Source of the DNA: Acorus gramineus
Taxonomy: Eukaryota > Streptophyta > Magnoliopsida > Acorales > Acoraceae
Direction: 5' to 3'
NCBI GenBank assembly: GCA_030737835.1
Contig: JAUJYN010000087.1
Location: 1-64,000, forward strand
DNA: 64,000 nucleotides
The translations under genes were made by a program, and so were the position numbers. The notes beneath the pieces are model-generated. The model saw nothing but the letters and a program-made list of their open reading frames with translations, was not told where the DNA came from and did not search any database. Positions 10,341-21,212 of the stretch are shown in pieces (within the stretch, counting starts at the first letter, position 1; each line of letters begins with the position of its first letter).

Positions 10341-11732
10341 TAAATGATCCTTCACTATTTTGGTCTTTCCAGAGGGGCATGAGATTTTTTCCCTCCATTT
10401 TTGCACCTTTTCTATCTTGGTCATCCTTTATTCGTCATGCCAAGCTGACTCACATGTGCTTTACAGATGTAATGGACGGATGCATTATGCTCTTATGCCT
10501 TCAGTAGTGTTGATCCTAAAGGTACAATGTTGTCTGTATCAATTTATTCATCCTTCTATACCTATTTATTTGCTAAGTGGATTTGAGCAGTAGAAACATC
10601 AACTACAAATGTTTTGACAAGAGAATGTCTTGGTGTTCAAAATGTGGTTCCGACTTCTGGACCACAGTATGTGAATTTGTCACTGCTGGGGATGGCATGT
10701 ATGTTGACAAGAGGTTATGTTTTTCTAATACTTTGTTCAGTGTTTTGCGTTGCTTTGCATTTTACTGTAGTTAAAATGTGACTACCTCATTTTGGGTGTG
10801 TTTCCTTTTGATCTGTTATGGTAATGTTCTTTATTATCAGGAAAAAAAATCATACATGCAGCCCCTTTTAAGATACATTTTGTCGCTGATTTATATAAAT
10901 CAATAATTAATGCATGTGCCTTGTCGTCCTCGTAGTGATGCTAAAAATGGCCTTAAAATAATGACAAATTAAAGGCCTCAAAATAGGATTAAATGCTTAC
11001 ATTTTTATGTTTTCATGTTAAAGCCCTATCTTAAAATCTTATATACTGACAGTTGTACAGTGGTGCGTGCATTTGCTGTTTGCGAAAGTGTGCGAGTTCA
11101 TCAAGGCTTGTTACAGATTAACAAAACCACCCATTGGTTTATGCAAAAATAAAGAAAAAAAAAATAGAACACCTTAAGAAAACTATTGAAGGCTTAATTT
11201 TTTTTTATGTATTAGTTAATTTTTTAGCGTCCTGTAATGTAATTTTGCCAATTTGCCTTGTATGATAAGGTCACGTAATAATGTTCCCATTTCTTGGGAA
11301 AGAAACTAGACATTATTTGAAATTTAATCCGACATTTTTAACTCATAAATAAGGCGCCATTTATGTGAAATGTGGATAAATTATAGTGATTGAACTGTCT
11401 ATAAAATTCAATCTTTTAGGCTGTCCGGTTTTTAAATCATGTATTTTTTTTTTCATTATTATTATTACTAGTTTTAGATTTTTTTTTTTTTTGCACATAT
11501 ATATATATATATATTCTTTTTGAGAGCCATCTTATTTAAATTGATGCTAATTAATAAAGAACATTTTTGTTCTCTTAATACAGTAATTAGAAATTGTGCA
11601 TATTTTTTGTTTTTGGATAGAATTAATGAATGTTTCAGCCGATATCATTAAATATTTATTTATTTATAATTAGTGGAATTTGATTGTTACAGTACAGTAG
11701 TGACAGGTGTGATGTGTGTAATTGTTGGGCTT
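10341..11732. other. Non-genic stretch
   Basis: Short frames of 60-110 codons occur but show no recognisable domain and no splice-supported continuity. AT-rich microsatellites lie around 11.45-11.52 kb. Confidence 0.45.
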
Positions 11733-11771
11733 TCCTTTGAGAGGTTGGTGGTTCGAATCCACCGAGATCCT
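11733..11771 (+). repeat. tRNA-derived SINE fragment
   Basis: GAGAGGTTGGTGGTTCGAAT followed by CCACC matches the T-arm and box B of the fragment at 7507-7566. The two are remnants of the same SINE family, truncated on both sides. Confidence 0.45.
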
Positions 11772-11916
11772 TTCCTGTGTTTAATGTTGCGTTTCATATT
11801 TATTTGTTCTTATATCTCTATTATTTTATTTAATTCTTTGTGTCTTTATTCTTTTGGGAAGTTTTCTTGTAAGTGTTCTAGATCTTCTTGGACGACGACC
11901 TTAGCTCCATATATGA

Positions 11917-12335
11917 TTTTTTTTTTTTTTTAATTGAAGTAAAACAGTAGGCGCTCTTCTTAATTTTATTCAAAGAAAAAGAATGCGGAAAGAAAAATAC
12001 ATAAACCATACTAAAACACTATAGGGGAAAGTAGAGGATGAGTATAGTGGTTCAAGTAAAACTACTGTTCAATACAAATCTAACCTAGAAAAATTAAAAC
12101 ATTCTTCGCCGCACACCATATTCCCCAGTCCTTGATTGAGTGGATAATTGATTCCCAAAGGTTTTCTACATATATTTTGTGTGCTACTGAACACAAGACG
12201 GTTCCTCGCGAGCCACAACGCCTACACCACCGTCGGGTGAACACCTGAGACACCTTCGCCTTCGCACTTTTTATCTCCCCCCACGCAAAGACACCTCCCC
12301 GCCTGCCATAAGTCTTCAATCAAAAGGTAAGTCAT
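11917..12335 (-). mobile_element. 5'-truncated LINE 3' end
   Basis: On the minus strand a frame encodes VENLWESIIHSIKDWGIWC followed by AAKNV. This matches the C-terminal part of the L1-type LINE polyprotein seen at 61.3-61.7 kb (ENVWEDMICSISGVGKARRG). The element ends with GCCTACTGTTTTAC and an A-tail, seen as a T run at 11917-11931 on the plus strand. The reverse transcriptase part is missing, as expected for 5'-truncated retroposition. Confidence 0.65.
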
Positions 12336-12339
12336 AAAC

Positions 12340-13095
12340 AATCAAAATGAACAATATATGAATCGACCTAAAATACTTGTTAATTGAATTGAATGATGAA
12401 TGAATTAAACTGAAATATTTATGAATCAAACTAAAAAAATGAAGGGTGAATCGCTTTTTGTAGATAATTATTAAATATTTGTAACTATGTATATAATTTA
12501 TGTATGTATAATATTATATTTTTGTAATATTTAATTCTGTCTATGAGGGATTTCTAAGGTATTATGAAAAGTCATGTGTAAAAAAATAAGACAACACTGC
12601 AGAGGAAAAGAAAAAATAAAAAAAATAAGTCCAAAGACTGAAAAAAAATTAAACTGCTAGTCAAGGGGCATTTGAGCAATTCACTCAAAAATGAGTGAAT
12701 CAAACTATTATATTTATTAATTAAATTGAATAATGAATGAATTTAATGTGCATGTTATTTGAATTGAAAATTAACTAAAGTATTTGTTAATTAAACAAAA
12801 CAATTAATGAATGGGTATAATGTGGTTATGAATCAAACTGAAGCACCCATTAATGAACATTATATTAATCGAATTGGACTATTTATTAATCGAACTGAAC
12901 AATGCATGAATGAAACTGAATTACTTATTAATCAAAGCGAACAATGAAAGAATCAAACTTGAGTTTGATTAATAAATGCTTCAATTGTATTCACGCATTG
13001 TTCAATTCAATTAATAAGTAGTTCAGTTTGATTTATATATTGTTCAGTTCAATTTATGTATTGTTCAATTTGATTAATGAGTATTTCAATTTTTT
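12340..13095. repeat. Foldback region made of a degenerate short AT-rich motif
   Basis: The segment is filled with variants of a 20-25 bp motif such as TTAATCGAACTGAACAATG and ATGAATCAAACTGAA. Near 12960 the orientation reverses at a perfect palindrome, AATCAAACTTGAGTTTGATT. The right arm (to about 13095) then carries the complement, for example GTTCAGTTTGATTTATATAT. The arms differ in length, about 620 and 135 bp. No coding potential is seen. Confidence 0.65.
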
Positions 13096-14038
13096 ATCAC
13101 TTAGAATCCCTGGCACCTCCCCAATGAGGCTCCAAATTGGAGGATTTTTTTTATATTAAGCATTTTGATAAAAAAAAAAAAAAAGCACTTATCTTCTTCC
13201 TTTTTTTTTTTTGAAATTTGAACATATCCACTCATCTGTCTTGCTTAATGGAAAACATAATTTTATTTTTTCTAATTTTGTAAAAAATTTCCATATTATT
13301 TTATCTTTATTTGTTATATTTACATATTATTCCTATTTTATAGGATTTGTTTACCTATTTATAAAAAAATGACTTTTTTTAACAACAAATCCCTTGATTT
13401 AAGAATTTATTCCTCTCTAGAAAATGAATTTTCCTCTTTCAATGCGTTTTATTTTTTTAATTTTCGGTTATTTGTCTATTTTTTGTTTAGTTTTTAACAC
13501 ATTTTTTAAAATTTTGTTTGATAAATTTGAGTGTTATAAATATGGAAAAGAAAAATAGAGTTCAAATGAGGAAGGGGGATGGAATAATAATATGGGGAAG
13601 AGGGAGAAGAAAACAAGGTCGTCAGTGTAGAATGGGTGTTAAAAAAAAAAAAAGGTGCTAAGTTAGAGATAAACGTTCGTTTTTACATGTGTGGTTGTCC
13701 TGTACATATGTCAAGTTTTGAATTGGAACTAATGTATTTGGACACTGATGGGATCCGGATCCTATTAAGGGGTTGATTATCAGGGGTTATCCGGAGTTTT
13801 CAAACACACCAAAACCCTTATCCGGGGTTATCCGATGACTTATTCTCAAAACAAACGAAAGCTAAAGAGTTGGATCATAGAATTAGAGGACATAATAAGA
13901 TAAAATAACATTTATCGCTTCAATCAATTTGAAATAAGATAAGATAATAAGTCAACCTGAACTTCATTTTTGGATCCTCTTATAGGCCACAGAAAAATCA
14001 ACTCGTTGTCGTTGACTGCCTGGTGTAGCCTATTAGTA
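13096..14038. other. Non-genic stretch with a possible MITE remnant
   Basis: AT-rich DNA with poly-T and poly-A runs. Around 13750-13870 the sequence has GGTTATCCGGAG and GGTTATCCGATGACTTATTC, resembling the terminal region of the TTA-flanked MITE at 62520-62958. It may be a remnant of that family, but the ends are not defined. Confidence 0.35.
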
Positions 14039-14180
14039 GTCTGTCACCCTTGAGTGTTGCGCTTAACACAATGTCTGTCTATGTGTCACACCATCAGACG
14101 TGCCACATGGAGATTTCCTTGTGAGTTGTCATGGAAGATCCAATTTCATGAACAGCCACCATTTGTACTTGTCACTATTT
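14039..14180 (+). mobile_element. SINE copy 1 (5'-truncated)
   Basis: CACCCTTGAGTGTTGCG and ATGGAGATTTCCTTGTGA, then AAGATCCAA and CCATTTGTACTT, match the body of the SINE at 15080-15241 in order and spacing. The tRNA-like head with box B is not preserved in this copy. Confidence 0.55.
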
Positions 14181-14191
14181 ATTAGTTAGAA

Positions 14192-15029
14192 TGTAAGAGA
14201 TAATAGTAATGAAATCCTTAAACCCTTATTTTAAAGTACTAAAAGTATATGATAATGTTATATGTGTCATACACTAACAGATTAATATATAATCTAACAC
14301 CCTCGCTCAAACTCCGAAGAGTAGTACTCTTAGAGTTTGAACAAAAGTAATTAACTAAAATCTCAACAAATACTTCCAATCATTAGACTAATACCTTTAG
14401 ACTAGAATCACTAAAATACCCCATAATACTTATTTAACACCCCTCCCAAACTCTAAAAAGTAATACCTTAGAATTTGCACAAAAGTAACAATCAAAGAAC
14501 GATTGTGTGAATTGTTAGTCGCCATCTATCTTTTGCAATTCGTCCCCTCTCTTCTTGAGTTTGTCAGTGTTGTTCCCGCTCTTCTTGAGTCTGTCAGAGT
14601 CGCTCCCACACCTCTTGTGTGTGTCAGAGTCGGTGATCCACGGGTTTCATTGAGAAATATAAAAAGAGAACGACGATAGCGCATGGAGATGACAGCACAC
14701 GGGGACAACGGTGCAATGATAGTAGATCTCAAGGAAGAAGGGGATCCAAGGAAGAGAAGGACGATGACGGCCCGATGACAAACGATGGAGACGGCGGCGG
14801 CGGTGGCGACAACGGTTTATGGGTACCAAAAGTCCTCATCAACTGTGATTGAAGACTCCTCAATCAGAGCAAGAAAAAAGAAAAATAAATTTTAATGTGG
14901 ATCTAGAGTTTGTGAGATGACTTTGATACCATGTTAGAGAAAATGATAATAAAGCCTTACTCTAAGGAACTAAAAGTGCAAAATAGTGTTACACATATAA
15001 CACACTAACAAACTAATATATAATCTAAG
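14192..15029 (-). mobile_element. TRIM-like miniature LTR retrotransposon
   Basis: Two related terminal repeats lie at 14192-14299 and 14931-15029. On the minus strand they begin TGTTAGATTATATATTA (left) or TCTTAGATTATATATTA (right) and end TCTAACA or similar. Immediately inside the right repeat the minus strand reads TGGTATCAAAGTC (14918-14930), a good match to the initiator-Met tRNA primer-binding site. Inside the left repeat is a purine-rich tract, GAGTTTGAGCGAGGG. At about 838 bp it has no room for gag-pol. The interior contains a GGCGGCGGCGGTGGC-type segment and a duplicated purine tract near 14440. No target-site duplication is evident. Confidence 0.65.
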
Positions 15030-15079
15030 AGACTTATTTGAACTACCCAATACATTAGAACCAAGGGGTGGGTTTTGAC

Positions 15080-15241
15080 TCATAACTCAGTGGTTGACAA
15101 GAGAGGTCATGCGTTCGAGTCACACACCCTTGTGTGTTGTGTTCGCCTACGTGACACACCACCAAACATACACCATGAAGATTTCCTTCTGACCTATCAT
15201 AAAAGATCCAACTTGGTGAATTTCTCCCATTTGTACTTCAT
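15080..15241 (+). mobile_element. tRNA-derived SINE copy 2
   Basis: The head has a box A-like TAACTCAGTGGTTGAC and a box B GCGTTCGAGTC, spaced as in tRNA genes. The body matches copy 1 at 14039-14180: ACACCCTTGTGTGTTG, ATGAAGATTTCCTT, AAGATCCAACTTGG. A further box B-like sequence, GGTTCAAGTCCC, lies at about 15308. Confidence 0.6.
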
Positions 15242-15953
15242 ATGAATTAAAACAATGGTACCAAGGAGCTCTAACTATGATTGACATTTGCAACCACGAG
15301 GTCATAGGTTCAAGTCCCAATATCATTTATCTAACAAAAAAATAATAATTCAAAAACAGATCCCATCCATAATGTCTGGTGGTTCTTTTTCGGGGGAGGA
15401 GTGTTAACTCCATTTTTTCTATCAAGGTATATCCTTGTTGGAGCCTTGGATCATAGTAGGGCTCTTTAATAATTGTTCGATCTCAAGGTGAAACAACACC
15501 CAGAACAAGCTTGATTTCATGATACAAAGCAAGAGACTTTAGTTTGGGGACCTTTTTTTTAGTTCGTTTTTAACTCATCCTCAAGGATCCAATCCCTTAA
15601 GCTTCATTAAAAAAAATGGTCCTTTAACCAACTAATTTTGTGATTGTTGCCATCTCCCACTGCTAATACAGATATCACAGCCAAGCCAAAGGACTGTAGG
15701 TAGTTATTTTGGAAACTTTGCCTCTTATTAGCATATAAACCGCAAACAATAGCAACAAAAGCTGAAGATTGAAAGAGATGGTGAGATTGGAAATCATGTC
15801 CCTTATATATAGATAAGTACCAGTCTCATCATCCAAAATTTACATATGTTGTGATCCTCAACACAGACAACCAAAACAAAGAAGAATTTCCATTCTTTAA
15901 AAAGAATAGTTAAAGAGATTTACAAGCTACATAGCGATTTTACCTTCTTAGGA
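15242..15953. other. Spacer downstream of the kinase gene
   Basis: No gene is recognised. The kinase is on the minus strand, so this contains its presumed 3' flank. No clear polyadenylation site was fixed. Confidence 0.4.
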
Positions 15954-18900
15954 TCATTTGTCATCTCCGCATTGATCTTTCAGAGTTTCCAGTAAGTGTT
16001 CTCTGGAAGGAGATGAGTTCTGCTGACAGCTGAATGGATCACAGAAACATCCAGAGTTTGGTCTCATGAACGGTGTCCCTGTGTAGCATGGAACAACTTA
16101 GAATTTCAATAATGAACAGTAAGCCATGTTTGGTTCACAAATAAGAGTCAACCCTAGTCTTCAGTTCTGAAGTAGAATGTTTAGTATGCAAGACTTTAAT
16201 GTTAAAGTAACTCACTAGTAAAAGGGAGTCATGACATGAACAAACAAGTGATATCAGATTGACATGAGAATCCTTGGCGTGCTCTACTGAGATGGCCTGC
16301 TGGCCCATATAGAAATGTACTTTTTCAATTTGAGGATAAAATTGTATAAAATTATATTCAAGAATCAAGACCAAGCAAAAACTTTGTTTGTTCAACGCTA
16401 CAAGCACATGGGAACGAATAGATTGGCGTTTCCTCGATCTTTTTGGAACCTTGGATCAAATGAGAAATACAACGAAACATTTTGCCTGCTTGAGGTTCAG
16501 AAACATTTATAGCAGGGGTCAATTAGGTTGTGTGTTTCAAAAAGACTATGAAGTAGGAACAACAGGGAACAAAATGGCTTTACCAAGTATCACTGTGTAT
16601 TGGATGGTCATTTGACGTTCTGAAATATGCTTTCTGTAGGAAAGCACTTTAGAAATACTATTTCAAGTTAATAATAAAATGTGGGTCATAGACATGATGA
16701 GGGAGTTCATCACTGATAATCAAGATATGCCTACAAAAGCTATCACTGGTTAGGGGCCAATTACTTTTGGCTGTTTCTCACTCCGGTATATAGATCGATT
16801 GGGAACAGAATTAAACATCATGGAAGGGAGAAAAAAAAAAGATATGCATTGTCCATTAGGCTTCTTGAATTATGTGAGTGCCCTATTTTTCGATGCATTA
16901 GGATTTGATGAACCTGCCAAACTTCAAATTGGTGTAGCCAACATAGAGATTGGGGAAATGAAAGAGGGGTGTATTTTGCCATGCTAACAGCATATAAGAC
17001 ATATCTGACTTGTTACAAAGCCAAAAAAATGTAAACTTAACATGCTTAGAAAGGAGATAACATATTGATAAAGGTTATTAATATTAGCAATTACATCCTA
17101 CTAATCTGCAACTAGGATATTGGTAGCATTATGTTTTGCATGTGATTCAGACTTTCATTGCCTTCCTTTCTTAAATATAAAATTAATTAAATTCTAAAAA
17201 AATATAGTGGCTTACTGAGCGGTAAGGGAATTCATCCCCTTCAAGCATGTGTACGACTTGCCCCATCTTTGGTCGATTCAATGAGTCCAAATCAGTACAA
17301 CGAAGACAAACTACCAAAAGCCTTTTTAGAGATCTGATCGATGGCTGAGTTTCAATCAATGGATCCACTACTCCTTCACTGCGCCGATTTGCCACCATCC
17401 CTTTAAACCATTCGACCAAGTTTACCTATAAGTGAATTTAAGGATTGTTATTGAACCACGGGTTCAGGTTAATAGATCATAAAAATAGTACAGCATACAA
17501 TATTAAGGATTAACTGCTTAAGCACCTCTCCATTTGGCCTTCCATAATCAACTGGTGTCCTCCCAGAAATTAGTTCCATCATTAGAACCCCGAAGCTGTA
17601 CACGTCGCTTCTCTCATTAAGCATTCCTGTGCTTGCATATTCAGGAGCAACATAGCTGCAAGAGATATTATAGGGTACATCAGGAAAGGAAAAAAAAAAA
17701 TTGATGGCAATGTGCTAACCACATAATAAAGCTAACAGAATTCATTGGAATGACTCAGAAATATATGTTTATTTACTATGGATGAAATATAAACTGCATG
17801 TTAGATACAGGAGCAGGGAAATCAAAAGACCTAAAATGCATGTAAAATAACTATAGAAGAGGAGGAGCTCACCCGAATGTTCCCATCACACGCGTGGTTA
17901 CAAAGGTGGATCCTGGTCCCAAAAGCTTCGCTAGTCCAAAGTCCGACACTTTAGGGTTCCACTGCTTATCAAGAAGTATGTTGCTGGACTTGACATCCCG
18001 GTGAACAACTTTGGGCTCAAGTCCTTCATGCAAGTAAGCTATGCTGTAGGCAGATAATAAAAAATTAATTTTGTCAGGAAAAGCAACATATACCATTAAA
18101 AATCACCGAGAACAAATGTAAAATCTGAATAGAAAGCAAACTTAATTTGCAACAGCACAGGGTAAAAAAAATGAAAAGCATAGTTCATCTCAGTCAGATA
18201 ACTTGAATGTCAGTTACTAGCCACAGCCATTCCTCAATGCAAATACTCCCACGTGGAATGGTGTTCCCAATGTCCAACATTGTTACTTTTTTGGCCACGA
18301 TTCCTATATTAAAATACTAGTCTTCATCCACGCACAGCGTGCGTAAATAAAAAAATATTTTTAAAAACTGTCTCAAACCAACAACCTCAATTTTTTAAAC
18401 CCATTTATATGCGACATAATATATCATGTTATATATACATAAACAATATAATGAAATTTTATAATTACTAAATAAATCGTTTGTAAAATTTATTATGAAT
18501 TTACATATAAAAGAGATGTTACAACTGCAAAGGAATTTTTTGCATATATGCCCATCAACCAATCCCCCATTTGAAACTCTAAAATCATCAATATCCCTCA
18601 AATGAGTAAAAAAAAAACAACGTTGATGCACAATTTAAATCCTTTTGAAGGGTATTTTTGAAAATAACAAATCATTAGAGATGTTATTTTTCTGGGGGTA
18701 TATATGCAAAAAACCCATTAAAAATATTGAGATTTGATAGATATGAATATAATATTTATACAATTTATATAGATACACTTATATAGATAATTTTTTTTGT
18801 ATGAGAGTAAAGATATAAAATTGTGTTACATACACTTGAAAACCCTTTCCGGTTAGTATAATAGATAAACTTCCCTGCTCTCATATTTTCAGTCAGGTAT

Positions 18901-21212
18901 TAGGTTAGTCAACCAGTTTGGCAGCTTCTAATACACTTGATTCAATTTTGTGTTTCACAAGAACAGAATATGATGTTCCCCAGACGATAGTCATGAAGTA
19001 TCAACAAATATGTAACATATGAAATGAAGAAGGGACAATATTACACACCCTTTTGCTGTTCCAATGGCAATCTTCATCCTAATCTCCCATGTAAGAGGGC
19101 TTACAGGACCAACCTCCCCATGCAACCACTGGTGTAGATTGCCGTTATCGATGTATTCATAAACAAGCATCCTGGAATTGCAATTCAAAGTTTCTTAATC
19201 AGTTGATATCCTGCTCATTTTTTGACATCCTCACCAAAACTACAACAAAATCATGCTCATGATTAAAGAATCACCTCTGAAAGCCTTCTGCACAATAGCC
19301 AACAAGCCCCACAAGGTTCTTGTGCCTGACTTTCCCAATTGCTTCAACTTCCACCTTGAATTCCTTCTCTGCTTGTCCTCTAAAGGTGGAAAAGATCAAA
19401 ATTAGTTTATTTTAGACTCTAAAACCTGTCATAAGGATTCCACATTGAAGTTACCTAACAAATCTGCTCAAAATTCTCAAGTCTTCACTTATTCCTTCCA
19501 ACCAATGGAGGCTCTAGGAATTTTTATAGATTAGGTCATTTACAAAAATAAATTCTACAAAATTTTCAAAAAATCTACTTTTATCATATAGTTATCAAAA
19601 ACATAATTTTATCTTTTGAAAATAGAACAGTAACTTACATTAATAAAAAATAAACCATGAAAAAAAGAAGATGAAGGATTTCCAATGTATAAACTTTTAC
19701 AATTTGAGGGTTTTAAATATAAAATCGGAGATGTGCTGGTGGGGTACTGATGGGCTGGGTTGTCATGATCTAAAAGAGTGATAATAGTTTTTTTTTTTTT
19801 TTAAGTGTGATGGGGTCAATTGACCCCACCACATTATATGTGGCACCGCTCCTGCTTCCAACTAAGAAAAAAAAATTCAATTTACAACAAAAACCCTAAA
19901 TTCTAAGTTCAAAAAGACAAAAAATAAAAAACAGATTATCAACTAATTTAAACAAAAGAAATGGTTACTTTTCTGAAATTAAAAAAACAATAAATCTACA
20001 GCACAAAATTAATTATTTTATTTTTTTTAAAGCGAATCATGGTTAAAACAAGATTTAAACAATTTCCCATAAATTTATCCGCCAAAATAAAAACCACAAA
20101 CTTGTTAACTTTCCCCCATCAAACTCCACATAAAACAACAAAAGTATAAAGAAACTCATGACATCTCAAGAAATAAAATGGCATTTCGCAATGCTTGGAA
20201 ACCCACTTGAAAAGCAGCTTTTCACTTAAAGCTGCTATTGAAATTACATTCAAAAGTGAACATTTAGATTCTTGAAAAACGCTCTTGTTTTAAATGTTCA
20301 TAACTAAAAAAAAATTCAGCTTCTTTAAAAAATCACGACCATTTTAAGCATTTTGAAAAAAACCTTCGACCTAATTCAATTCCTACAAAAGAGAATCAAT
20401 CAAAACACATCTCCAAGTGCTCCCTCAAAAAAAAAAAAAAAAACTCCCTCCCGGTCGCATAGTTTTTTATTTCAATCTCATATGTGTCGATAAAAAATCA
20501 CCAAAGCATGTACTCACATTAACAAAATATATGTTTCAATAGAAATTTATCATTGGAGTATATATACTTTATTTTTCTATAAAAATATGTACCTTTTTTA
20601 GATGAGATACAGTGATATACAATTTTAAAAAATTCAAAAAACGTGTAGTATGGAATCGAAGAAAAAAAAAAATATCAACTTCAAAAGTGCTCACCTGTTA
20701 TTGAGGAGGTTCTTGACAGCCACGACCAAATTATCCCCCAAAACCCCTCTATAGACAACACCATAACCTCCCTCACCAATAACATTCCCTCTCGAAAACC
20801 CCTCTGTTGCCGCCTCCAATTCCTTCCGCCCGTACCACCTCCCCCACCCCATCTCCGCCATCTCCGCCGCCGAACCCCCCGACGCCGCCGACGAGCACCC
20901 CCCGCTCGACCTCGACCTCGACCTCTCGGTCCCCCCACTCCTCCCTTCCTCCGCCGCCGCGAAACCCTTCCCGCCGCCACGATCCGCCGAGGATTCCGTT
21001 CTGGTGCCACTGCTGACCATCGGGATCAGCCTCGCCGAGTGCCTCACCCGCGACCGTCGACGGAGCGTGCACAGGATCACGAGGAAGGCGGTGACGGCGA
21101 TGACGGCGGCGATGAGGATCGCGACGTAGTAGATGGTCTTATGCGAGACGGTCTCTCCGCCTCCGCCTCCTCTGACGGTGTGTGCGGCGGAGGTATGGTT
21201 TCTTGAGGACAT
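15954..21212 (-). CDS. Receptor-like protein kinase of the At1g01540/At4g01330 type
   Basis: Seven exons are inferred (minus strand): 21212-20695, 19379-19275, 19171-19049, 18043-17873, 17655-17526, 17425-17216 and a less certain last exon 16022-15954. All have GT-AG junctions and preserved frame, giving about 441 residues. A transmembrane segment (about 27-49, beginning [14 protein letters not shown]) precedes basic RRR. A low-complexity juxtamembrane region leads into [15 protein letters not shown]. Kinase motifs are [11 protein letters not shown] (from 146), VAVK (Lys167), HRD (263-265), DFG (283-285) and GYVAPEY, so it is an RD-type Ser/Thr kinase. There is no long ectodomain, as in this family. 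The first exon is far more GC-rich than the rest. If the last exon is wrong, exon 6 reads on to a stop at 17183-17185. Ligand and substrate are unknown. Confidence 0.9.
18317..18865 (-). mobile_element. Non-autonomous Helitron in a kinase intron
   Basis: On the minus strand the element starts TCTATTATACTAACC after an A and ends with a 6-bp hairpin, ACGCAC-gct-GTGCGT. The spacer GGATGAAGA and terminal CTAG, followed by T, complete the end. TC start, 3' hairpin, CTRR end and A/T insertion site are the defining Helitron hallmarks. At 549 bp it has no room for Rep-helicase. It lies wholly in the intron between kinase exons 3 and 4 in the same orientation as the gene. Confidence 0.75.
19506..19855. 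mobile_element. MITE-like insertion in a kinase intron
   Basis: A 350 bp segment is flanked by TTCCAACCAA (19496-19505) and TTCCAACTAA (19856-19865), a 10-bp direct repeat with one mismatch. The ends are only loosely inverted (GGAGGCTCTAGG against GGAGCGGTGCCA). The interior has the palindrome TGGGGTCAATTGACCCCA. It could be hAT- or Mutator-like; the superfamily is not certain. Confidence 0.5.

Noticed and set aside
20773-21072. Long frames in other registers over the kinase first exon, on both strands.
   Set aside because: They are Gly/Arg- or Pro/Ser-rich low-complexity shadows of a GC-rich exon; the kinase frame alone has domain support.
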